A DNA stretch of 11,853 nt, from NCBI GenBank assembly GCA_020724125.1, contig DYHM01000009.1, positions 1-11,853 on the forward strand. Direction: 5' to 3'. Of the stretch, positions 1 through 5,113 are shown one piece after another; positions within the stretch are counted from its first letter, which is position 1; each line of letters begins with the position of its first letter. This DNA is from Patescibacteria group bacterium (GTDB lineage Bacteria > Patescibacteriota > Minisyncoccia > Minisyncoccales > CG1-02-41-26). Below the pieces are notes generated by a model. It was not told where the DNA came from, did no database searches, and was given only the letters and a program-made list of their open reading frames with translations. The translations under genes were made by a program, and so were the position numbers.

Positions 1-1
1 A

Positions 2-577
2 AAAGGAAGAAGAGAGTGGGAGGATTTAAATAAACAAAGAGAAAAGGAAATTAAAAAGTTTATTGAGGCGGAAATTAACAAAGCAGCTGAATCGCCGGAA
101 AACGCAACAAATAGCATAGAAGGAGTTTGCGATAAAATTAGAAAGGAATTAGTAAAAGATTGTATAGAAAATTTAAAAAAGAAACCAAAAGAAGTCCAGG
201 AAGTTTCAAGGGCTATTAGACCAGTAATAATAGAAGAAGTAAAAGAAACAGCGCGAGAAGAAGGGTGTCCTGTAATTTCCCCAGAACAATGGGAAAAAGA
301 ACCGATGTGTCCTCTAATTGAATTATTAAAAGATTTAATGGGTTATCTAAAAAAATTACCCGAAGGTTATGATTTAAAAAAGGACACAGAAAAAATAGTT
401 AAGGATTTTATAGACGAAAAGAAAAAAGAAGGAGGTTATGATTTAGGTTCCTTAGAAGATTTAGAAGGAATTATTAAGTGGTTCTTCGGATTGATATTTG
501 CTATTTATCGAGAAGGTATTAAGTATCTTCTTACAGAGGCGGCAAAACCCACCGGTATAAAGGCCGTAAAGAAATAA
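2..577 (+). CDS. 3' part of an unrecognised gene (5' end outside window)
   Basis: One frame is open from base 2 to the TAA at 575-577, giving about 191 residues with no start needed inside the window, so the gene begins upstream. An internal ATG at 305 is unlikely to be the start because the coding-like frame continues well before it. The visible protein is strongly charged and helical, rich in Lys and Glu, with four scattered cysteines (in GVCDKI, KDCIEN, EGCPV and PMCPL). Near the C-terminus is one hydrophobic stretch (IIKWFFGLIFAIYREGIKY) that could be an amphipathic or membrane helix, followed by a short basic tail. I do not recognise a family. The downstream 72-residue gene is on the same strand and separated only by a heptamer repeat, so they may be cotranscribed. 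Function unknown; confidence applies to coding status only. Confidence 0.75.
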   Translation, partial: KGRREWEDLNKQREKEIKKFIEAEINKAAESPENATNSIEGVCDKIRKELVKDCIENLKKKPKEVQEVSRAIRPVIIEEVKETAREEGCPVISPEQWEKEPMCPLIELLKDLMGYLKKLPEGYDLKKDTEKIVKDFIDEKKKEGGYDLGSLEDLEGIIKWFFGLIFAIYREGIKYLLTEAAKPTGIKAVKK

Positions 578-626
578 GTTATCTGTTATCTGTTATCTGT
601 TATGTGTTATGTGTTATGTGTTAAAT
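578..626. repeat. heptamer tandem array directly after a stop codon
   Basis: Seven consecutive 7-bp units start at the base after the TAA: GTTATCT three times, GTTATGT three times, then GTTAAAT. The array fills nearly all the spacer to the next gene. The units are homogenised in two blocks, as expected for slippage or unit expansion. This array is the purest of several heptad arrays in the left third of the window. Confidence 0.9.
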
Positions 627-632
627 GTTCAT

Positions 633-851
633 ATGTCCAAACTTGCTTTATTTGGCAATAAAACTTTAATAGATTTTGTGAATAATTTAAAACTTGACAA
701 AGAAGACAAAGGGTTTTTAATTGAAAAAATTCCCGAATTGGAATTGGAAGAAAGAGTAAGTTTGCTTGAAACCTTAATTAAGGTCTACTTTTTAGACAGA
801 GAAGAGGAGGGGTCAATTGAACGTTTGAAACAATTGTGGCCAAAAGAATAA
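633..851 (+). CDS. small hypothetical protein, 72 aa
   Basis: The open frame can be read from an ATG at 609, but that part lies inside the heptamer array and would encode only repeat-derived residues. The ATG at 633, beginning MSKLALFGNKTL, is the better start and gives 72 residues. The protein looks soluble, acidic and mostly helical, ending in SIERLKQLWPKE. It contains no cysteines and no recognisable catalytic motif. There is no Shine-Dalgarno-like sequence before the start. It follows the truncated upstream gene on the same strand and precedes the four-helix-bundle gene after 47 nt of heptad-type repeat. I do not recognise a family; such short charged proteins are frequent in Patescibacteria. 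Coding status is supported by the continuous frame and protein-like composition only. Confidence 0.6.
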   Translation: MSKLALFGNKTLIDFVNNLKLDKEDKGFLIEKIPELELEERVSLLETLIKVYFLDREEEGSIERLKQLWPKE

Positions 852-859
852 TGCTGATA

Positions 860-920
860 AATCCTAAATCCAAAATCCTAAATTCTAAACAAATCTAAAT
901 GACCGAAATTCAAAATTCAA
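860..920. repeat. heptad block, left boundary of the four-helix-bundle gene
   Basis: The units are AATCCTA, AATCCAA, AATCCTA, AATTCTA and AACAAAT at 860-894, then AATTCAA twice at 907-920, inside the start of the following gene. The section 866-894 is the 29-bp block that recurs, with one substitution, at 1676-1704 and inverted at 3225-3253. It also recurs inverted, with one extra heptad, at 1287-1322. Confidence 0.85.
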
Positions 921-1258
921 AACAATACGATTTAGAAGAACGAACTTTTGAGTTCGCAAAAAGAGTAAGAAATTATATTAAGAAACTTCCTCGAATAATT
1001 TTCAATATTGAATATGGAAAACAACTTATAAGAGCATCGGGTTCCCAAGCAGCAAATTATATTGAAGCTAATGAATCTTTGGGTAAAAAGGATTTTAGAA
1101 TGAAAATAAAAATCTGCAGAAAAGAAGTAAAAGAAAGCAGACTTTGGTTGAGGTTAATAGAATCAATAACAGGAAATCAACAAGAGAGAGAAGATTTAAT
1201 TAATGAAGCGACCGAATTGATGAAAATTTTCGGTTCCATATTAGAAAAATCAAAATAG
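899..1258 (+). CDS. four-helix-bundle protein (bS23/IVP-like, TIGR02436-type)
   Basis: This 119-residue protein matches the four-helix-bundle family first known from 23S rRNA intervening sequences and related to the Avd accessory protein of diversity-generating retroelements. The characteristic pattern is clear: YDLEERTFEFAKRV at about 10-23, then a KLP turn, then GKQLIRASGSQAANYIEANE at about 41-60, then KDFRMKIKICRKEVKESRLW through about 82. The length is normal for the family. The molecular role of free-standing members is not established; basic surfaces suggest nucleic-acid binding, which is inference. The first residues after Met (TEIQNSKQ) are encoded by the flanking heptad repeat, so the native N-terminus may start near YDLEER or have been re-formed when the element inserted. 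Inverted heptad blocks lie on both sides. No reverse transcriptase or 23S rRNA is in the window. Confidence 0.88.
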   Translation: MTEIQNSKQYDLEERTFEFAKRVRNYIKKLPRIIFNIEYGKQLIRASGSQAANYIEANESLGKKDFRMKIKICRKEVKESRLWLRLIESITGNQQEREDLINEATELMKIFGSILEKSK

Positions 1259-1322
1259 TTTTGAATTTTGAACATTTGAATTTTGAATTTGTTTAGAATT
1301 TAGAAATTAGGATTTTGGATTT
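1259..1322. repeat. heptad block, right boundary of the four-helix-bundle gene (inverted)
   Basis: It begins at the base after the TAG stop: TTTTGAA twice, an 8-bp variant CATTTGAA, then TTTTGAA. The reverse complement of the 29-bp heptad block follows, expanded by one 7-bp unit, at 1287-1322. With 866-894 it forms an inverted pair bracketing the gene. Confidence 0.85.
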
Positions 1323-1335
1323 ATTTATCTAAACT

Positions 1336-1641
1336 ATGTTGGCAGTAATCAAGACTGGGGGCAAACAATATTTAGTTTCCCCGGGCCAAAAAATAAAAAT
1401 TGAAAAACTTAAAGATAAAGAAGGCGAAGAAGTTATTTTTGACCAAGTTTTACTTTTGGAAAAAGAAGGAAAATTGGAAATCGGCGCCCCTTTTATTGAT
1501 AAAGCAATAATAAAAGGTAAAATATTAAAAGAAGGCAAGGCCAAAAAAGTCGTTATCTTTAAATACAAACCCAAAAAAAATTACAAAATTAAAAAGGGTC
1601 ATAGACAGTTATTCAGCGAGGTAGAGATTAGCGAGGTTTAA
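1336..1641 (+). CDS. rplU: 50S ribosomal protein bL21
   Basis: This 101-residue protein has the full bL21 pattern. It opens MLAVIKTGGKQYLVSPGQKI, continues with the paired Lys/Glu-rich strands (KIEKL, GEEVIFDQVLLL), the IGAPFI segment at about residues 50-55, and the RNA-binding C-terminal signature with FKYKPKKNYKIKKGHRQ at about 75-91. The length is the family norm. bL21 binds 23S rRNA in the large subunit. In most bacteria rpmA (bL27) follows directly. Here the next gene is a sigma-like regulator enclosed by a long inverted repeat, so rpmA is missing from its usual place. The upstream spacer is entirely heptad repeat and shows no clear Shine-Dalgarno or promoter. The identification is secure. 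Confidence 0.97.
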   Translation: MLAVIKTGGKQYLVSPGQKIKIEKLKDKEGEEVIFDQVLLLEKEGKLEIGAPFIDKAIIKGKILKEGKAKKVVIFKYKPKKNYKIKKGHRQLFSEVEISEV

Positions 1642-1669
1642 TAAACGACTAATTCCAATGATAATTAAA

Positions 1670-1753
1670 AATCCTAAATCCAAAATCCTAAATCCTAAAC
1701 AAATCAAAAATTCAAAATTCAAAATTCATTCGAAATTCAAAATTCAAAAACCA
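1670..1753. repeat. heptad block upstream of the long inverted repeat
   Basis: AATCCTA/AATCCAA-type units at 1670-1704 (the 29-bp block is 1676-1704) are followed by AATTCAA-type units to about 1750. A 28-bp segment at 1729-1756, beginning TTCGAAATTC, recurs in the same orientation at 3060-3087. The matching outer block on the far side lies inverted at 3225-3253. Confidence 0.85.
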
Positions 1754-1885
1754 AAATTAAATTTGAAACTTATAGAAATTTATTCGCTTCGCTCATGAAA
1801 TTCATGGAAACTGATTGTAAAAACACAATAAATTTCCATAAATTTCCATTAGTTTCTATTAATTTCCATTTTATTTTTGGTTTTT
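1754..1885. repeat. left arm of a 131-bp inverted repeat
   Basis: The reverse complement of 3077-3207 matches this segment base for base, except for one extra T in CTATTAATTT (left) versus CTATAATTT (right). The arm contains a near-perfect palindrome (CATGAAATTCATG, 1794-1806). It also contains four TTTCCAT-type units spaced exactly 10 bp apart at 1833, 1843, 1853 and 1863, plus inverted copies ATGGAAA (1804) and ATAGAAA (1772). It ends 11 nt before the preferred start of the sigma-like gene. Confidence 0.95.
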
Positions 1886-1896
1886 TATTTAAACTT

Positions 1897-2910
1897 ATGC
1901 TTAAACAAAATTATCAAGATATTTGTTCAAACGTTTTGGCGGTTTTGCCCCCAAAACAGGAAAAGATTATTACCAGAAGGTTTGGCCTGGAAAGCGGTGA
2001 AAGAGAGACTTTGGAAAGAATTGGTCGGGATTTTGGCATTACAAGAGAAAGGGTTCGGCAGATTGAAACCAATGGTTTGCAAAAATTAGAAGAAGTAAAA
2101 AAAGAAAAAGAGGTTCAAAAAGTTTTTAATTTTCTTGGGCGATATCTAAACAAACAAGGAGGTTTAAAGCGGGAAGATATTCTACTTTCCGATTTAACTG
2201 GCAATCGCCCCCAAGAACAAAATCTTGTTTATTTCTTTTTGGTTTTGGGCGACCCCTTTCATTATTTTAGAGAGAATGAGAATTTTTATTCTTTTTGGAC
2301 TACAGAAAAAATTCTTTTTAAGAAGGCCGAACAAATTTTAAATAACCTTTTATCTATTTTTGAAAAAGAAAACAGACCGTTAACAATGGAAGAATTTTTT
2401 AAGTTAGGAAAAAAAGAAGATTCAAAAGTTTTCTTTTCTTGTTTTGAAATTTTTAAATCAATTGAAGAAGGACCTCTGAATAATGTAGGTCTTGTTGAGT
2501 GGACTGAAATCAAACCTCGCCGAGTGGGAGATAGGGCTTATCTAATTTTTAAAAAAGCTAATCAACCGTTGCATTTTACAAAAGTGGCGGAGTTGGTTAA
2601 TGAACTTGAGGGGCCGGTTTGTCCAGCGAGAAAAACCTTGACTCAAACTATTCACAACGAACTCATACAAGACGAGAGATTTGTTTTAATTGGCAAAGGA
2701 ACTTATGCTTTAAAAGAGTGGGGGTATAAGCCGGGCATAATTAGAGATATTATTGTTGACATTTTAAGAGACGCTGGCCGACCATTAACCAAAGAAGAGA
2801 TTGTTGAAAAAATACTTTCTCAACGTTATGTTAAAAAAAACACGGTTTTAATCAATCTCCAAAATAAAAACTTTTTTACCAAAAACAAAGAAGGAAGATA
2901 TACCTTATAA
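1897..2910 (+). CDS. sigma-70 region 4 plus HARE-HTH/winged-helix regulator
   Basis: The frame is open from an ATG at 1795, but the first 34 codons lie in the inverted-repeat arm. The ATG at 1897 (MLKQNYQDIC) is preferred, giving 337 residues. Residues about 8-66 are a good sigma-70 region 4: LPPKQEKIITRRFGL followed by the helix-turn-helix TLERIGRDFGITRERVRQIE, which normally reads the -35 element. Regions 1-3 are absent, so it cannot act as an ordinary sigma factor. A middle part (about 136-205) has a winged-helix look (RPLTMEEFF). Residues about 212-277 resemble a HARE-HTH domain (ANQPLHFTKVAELV and GKGTYALKEWG), the fold shared with RNA polymerase delta. A second similar unit closes the protein (GRPLTKEEIVEKIL, about 295-308). 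It is probably a DNA-binding transcription regulator that may contact RNA polymerase (inference). The flanking arms are plausible targets. Confidence 0.85.
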   Translation: MLKQNYQDICSNVLAVLPPKQEKIITRRFGLESGERETLERIGRDFGITRERVRQIETNGLQKLEEVKKEKEVQKVFNFLGRYLNKQGGLKREDILLSDLTGNRPQEQNLVYFFLVLGDPFHYFRENENFYSFWTTEKILFKKAEQILNNLLSIFEKENRPLTMEEFFKLGKKEDSKVFFSCFEIFKSIEEGPLNNVGLVEWTEIKPRRVGDRAYLIFKKANQPLHFTKVAELVNELEGPVCPARKTLTQTIHNELIQDERFVLIGKGTYALKEWGYKPGIIRDIIVDILRDAGRPLTKEEIVEKILSQRYVKKNTVLINLQNKNFFTKNKEGRYTL

Positions 2911-2959
2911 TTTTCAATTTTCAATTATCAATTATCAATTTTCAATTTTCAATTATCAT
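2911..2959. repeat. heptamer tandem array directly after a stop codon
   Basis: Seven 7-bp units begin right after the TAA at 2908-2910: TTTTCAA twice, TTATCAA twice, TTTTCAA twice, then TTATCAT. The number of units (seven), total length (49 bp) and placement match the unrelated-sequence array at 578-626. A diverged AATCCTA-type block follows at 2980-3004. Confidence 0.9.
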
Positions 2960-3016
2960 ATCAATCAAGCTCCACAATAAAATCCTAAATTCAAAACTCT
3001 AAACCTTTACCCGCTT

Positions 3017-3053
3017 CGCCCGGCCAAATTTTCTTTGAAAATTTGGCCGGGCG
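3017..3053. repeat. GC-rich 17-bp perfect palindrome (REP-like hairpin)
   Basis: CGCCCGGCCAAATTTTC at 3017-3033 is exactly complementary to 3037-3053 around a TTT loop. It stands out in an AT-rich spacer. Neither strand carries a T-run after the stem, so it is not a standard intrinsic terminator. It lies inside the inverted-repeat cassette, just inside the right arm. Confidence 0.85.
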
Positions 3054-3076
3054 AGCAAATTCGAAATTCAAAATTC

Positions 3077-3207
3077 AAAAACCAAAAATAAAATGGAAAT
3101 TATAGAAACTAATGGAAATTTATGGAAATTTATTGTGTTTTTACAATCAGTTTCCATGAATTTCATGAGCGAAGCGAATAAATTTCTATAAGTTTCAAAT
3201 TTAATTT
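3077..3207. repeat. right arm of the 131-bp inverted repeat
   Basis: Inverted copy of 1754-1885 with a single one-base difference. It lies between the sigma-like gene and the membrane-protein pair, so in the + direction it reads in reverse orientation ahead of the gene at 3274. Confidence 0.95.
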
Positions 3208-3262
3208 GGGATTTTGGATTTAGAATTTGTTTAGGATTTAGGATTTTGGATTTTGAATTTAT
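3208..3262. repeat. outer heptad block, inverted, before the membrane-protein pair
   Basis: Units are of the TTTGGAT, TTAGGAT and TTTTGAA types. The section 3225-3253 is the exact reverse complement of 1676-1704. It runs up to 11 nt before the start of the next gene and occupies the place where that gene's promoter would be expected. Confidence 0.85.
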
Positions 3263-3273
3263 TAATTTAAGGT

Positions 3274-3498
3274 ATGTCTTTTCTTTCTCTTGCTTTATAT
3301 ATTTTAATGATTTTCGGTTTTATCTTTTTTTTTGTTTTTGCTTACGGTTGCGCAATTTGGACGGATAGAAATCCCAAAGAATCAAAAAATATCTTTGCCG
3401 GGATCGCGGTTTCTCTTTTTTATACTTTTAAAATTCTTCTGATTGGATTTTTTTTGATTTTACTCCTTTCTTTTTTTATTGATAAACCAATAAAATGA
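3274..3498 (+). CDS. small two-helix membrane protein, 74 aa
   Basis: Two hydrophobic segments are obvious: about residues 3-29 (LSLALYILMIFGFIFFFVFA) and about 41-68 (through YTFKILLIGFFLILLLSFFI). They are separated by a short charged loop, TDRNPKESK. The positive-inside rule fits a hairpin with a cytoplasmic loop, but topology is not certain. The TGA stop overlaps the ATG of the next gene in an ATGA junction (3495-3498), a strong sign of translational coupling. The small protein therefore probably works with the larger membrane-anchored protein, perhaps as a partner in a type IV secretion or pilus-like complex (inference). A weak AAGG sits just before the ATG. I do not recognise a named family. 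Confidence 0.75.
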   Translation: MSFLSLALYILMIFGFIFFFVFAYGCAIWTDRNPKESKNIFAGIAVSLFYTFKILLIGFFLILLLSFFIDKPIK

Positions 3499-4856
3499 TT
3501 CCAGAGCCCCTCTTTATAATTCTTTTGTTTTTAAAAACCTGGTGGTGGCTTATATTGCCTTTTTTTTTGTATGTTATCTGCGAAGGCCTTTATTTGTCTT
3601 GGTTAAGATGGGAAGTGTGGTATAAAGAACAAAAATGGGCAGTTTTGGAAATTATCCCGCCAGCGGAAATTGAAAAACCCTTTCGGGCAATGGAATACGT
3701 TTGCGCCTCTCTCTGGGCGATTTACGGCAGCGCTGACTGGAAAGGAAAATGGTGCGAGGGAGTTTTGCCTTATGGTCCTTATTGGTTTTCTTTTGAAATT
3801 GTCAGTTTAGAAGGTGAAATTCATTTTTACCTTCGGCTTCCCCAAGGCCACCGTCAATACGCGGAAACGCTTATTCATACTCATTATCCCGAAGCAGAAG
3901 TTTTAGAAGCTGAAGATTATACCCAAAAAATTCCTCAGGATATTCCTAATAATACCTACGATCTTAAAGGCGAGGACTATGTTTTTTTAAAAGATAATTC
4001 TTATCCCATTAAAACTTATAAATTCTTTGAGGTAGGCGCTTATAAATTTTTTGAAACCGGCGCTGGCGAACAGGAAGAAGCTGAAAAAAAAGTCGACCCC
4101 TTGCCTCTTTTAATGGAGGGTTTAGATCGGCTTAAAAAAGGAGAACAATTTTGGTTTCAGCTCGTTGCGGCTCCGATTACTAACAAAGATATTCCTTGGC
4201 AGAACGAAGCCCAAAAAATAGTTGATGTTTTAGCCAAGCGAACCGAGCCGATAAAAAAAACTTCAATTTTACAAGACCCTCTTGATGTAATTAAAGAATT
4301 TATTATTCTCGTTAGGGAAACAGCCAAAACTATAATTTATGATGTTATTTTGGGTCTATTTTTTCCTCCTTCTCTTGAAGAAAAAGCGGCTGAAAAAAAA
4401 CCATCTTCAGTGATTACGCCCGGAGAAGACATTGTTATAAAAGCAATTGAAGAAAAAATCGCCAAGCCGGCTTTTAGAAGTTATCTTAGGGCGCTTTATA
4501 TTTTTAAAAAAGACGCTTATAATCCCGCAAACGCCGCTTTGGTTAAGAATTACCTTGCCAATTTCAGAGCTGAAAATTTAAACGCTCTTGTATCTTGGTC
4601 TAAAACGAAACCTTCGATTGAATATTTTTTTAAAGAACGAAGAATATATTTAAGAAAAAAACTTCTTTTTGAAAAATATGTTAAAAGATTCCCTCCTTTA
4701 TATCCGCAAATAATTGGCAAAGAAACGATTATTTTAAACATTGAAGAATTGGCGACTATTTTTCATTTTCCGGCCCTGGCGGGCTTTCTGCCGCCAGGCG
4801 TTCCCCGAGTTTCAGCCAAGAAAGGCGCGCCGCCGCCAGGAATACCAATGGAATAA
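3495..4856 (+). CDS. membrane-anchored protein related to the N-terminal domain of VirB4/TraC-like ATPases, no ATPase domain
   Basis: This 453-residue protein starts with a hydrophobic anchor (about 5-36, with the WWWLILPFFLYVI stretch). A soluble region follows, with features I associate with the N-terminal, non-ATPase part of CPR conjugation/type IV secretion ATPases: an FEIVSLEGEIHFYLRLPQGH strand pair, a HYPEAEVLEAEDYT segment, DPLPLLMEGLDRLKKGEQFW followed by QLVAAP, and near the end EELATIFHFPALAG then KKGAPPPGIP. In fused relatives that last segment leads straight into the Walker A domain; here the protein stops three residues later. No GKS/GKT motif occurs in it, and no ATPase gene follows. 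It could be a true stand-alone scaffold that pairs with a separate ATPase, or the front half of a split gene. Residues 175-190 contain a duplicated YKFFE(V/T)GA unit. Family assignment is from memory of sequence style. Confidence 0.6.
   Translation: MIPEPLFIILLFLKTWWWLILPFFLYVICEGLYLSWLRWEVWYKEQKWAVLEIIPPAEIEKPFRAMEYVCASLWAIYGSADWKGKWCEGVLPYGPYWFSFEIVSLEGEIHFYLRLPQGHRQYAETLIHTHYPEAEVLEAEDYTQKIPQDIPNNTYDLKGEDYVFLKDNSYPIKTYKFFEVGAYKFFETGAGEQEEAEKKVDPLPLLMEGLDRLKKGEQFWFQLVAAPITNKDIPWQNEAQKIVDVLAKRTEPIKKTSILQDPLDVIKEFIILVRETAKTIIYDVILGLFFPPSLEEKAAEKKPSSVITPGEDIVIKAIEEKIAKPAFRSYLRALYIFKKDAYNPANAALVKNYLANFRAENLNALVSWSKTKPSIEYFFKERRIYLRKKLLFEKYVKRFPPLYPQIIGKETIILNIEELATIFHFPALAGFLPPGVPRVSAKKGAPPPGIPME
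4016..4063 (+). repeat. 24-bp in-frame tandem duplication
   Basis: Two adjacent 24-bp units (4016-4039 and 4040-4063), both beginning TTATAAATT and ending GGCGC, encode YKFFEVGA and YKFFETGA. They have diverged at a few positions, so the duplication is not brand new. It lies within the coupled membrane-anchored protein. Confidence 0.85.
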
Positions 4857-5113
4857 TGACTAATTTCTAATTTCTAAATGAATCCCAATGATTTAATTTT
4901 TAAAAAGTTTAAAAATTAAGAAATTAAAAATTATTTAAAAATTAAAAATTTGGATTTAAAAATTCATTTAGCCTTGTTTGCCCGCTCAAATTTTGTTTGC
5001 TTTGTTGTTTGTTCTTAATTTGTTTAAAAAGTGATAACAAAATAATATTTTTTGAAGATGAAACAAGTAAAATTTAGACGGGTGAGATATTTGCATTTTA
5101 AATTTTCATGGTT
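4857..5113. other. convergent intergenic spacer with heptad-like and AT-rich repeats
   Basis: This 257-bp gap separates the last + strand gene from map on the - strand. It starts with two TAATTTC heptads (4861-4874). A self-complementary AT-rich tract follows, bounded by CTAAATGAATCC (4874-4885) and an inverted counterpart ending at 4971. The start of this segment resembles the spacer after rplU (both contain CCAATGAT followed by TAATT). No convincing intrinsic terminator with a T-run was found for either converging unit, and no coding signal beyond a frame antisense to map. Confidence 0.6.

Larger units (their letters stand above)
1676..3253. mobile_element. proposed inverted-repeat-bounded cassette carrying the sigma-like gene
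   Basis: The outer 29-bp heptad blocks at 1676-1704 and 3225-3253 are exact inverted copies. The inner arms at 1754-1885 and 3077-3207 are inverted copies differing by a single one-base indel. Between them lie one gene, a heptamer array and a GC-rich palindrome, but no transposase, integrase or resolvase. The interpretation as a non-autonomous element moved in trans is inference from this symmetry and from its position just after rplU, where rpmA is expected. No target-site duplication could be defined, because the flanks are themselves repetitive. Confidence 0.35.

Noticed and set aside
609..632. Earlier start for the 72-aa hypothetical
   Set aside because: It would translate the heptamer array; the ATG at 633 begins a normal protein-like sequence.
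899..1258. Diversity-generating retroelement accessory gene (avd)
   Set aside because: The four-helix fold is shared, but no reverse transcriptase, template repeat or variable repeat is in the window.
578..1760. CRISPR array
   Set aside because: The repeats are contiguous 7-bp units without unique spacers, and no cas genes are present.
1795..1896. 34-residue N-terminal extension of the sigma-like protein
   Set aside because: It is encoded entirely by the inverted-repeat arm and adjoining AT-rich DNA; the family-like sequence starts near the ATG at 1897.
3017..3053. Intrinsic terminator for the sigma-like gene
   Set aside because: The stem is strong but lacks a T-run on either strand and is 107 nt from the stop codon.
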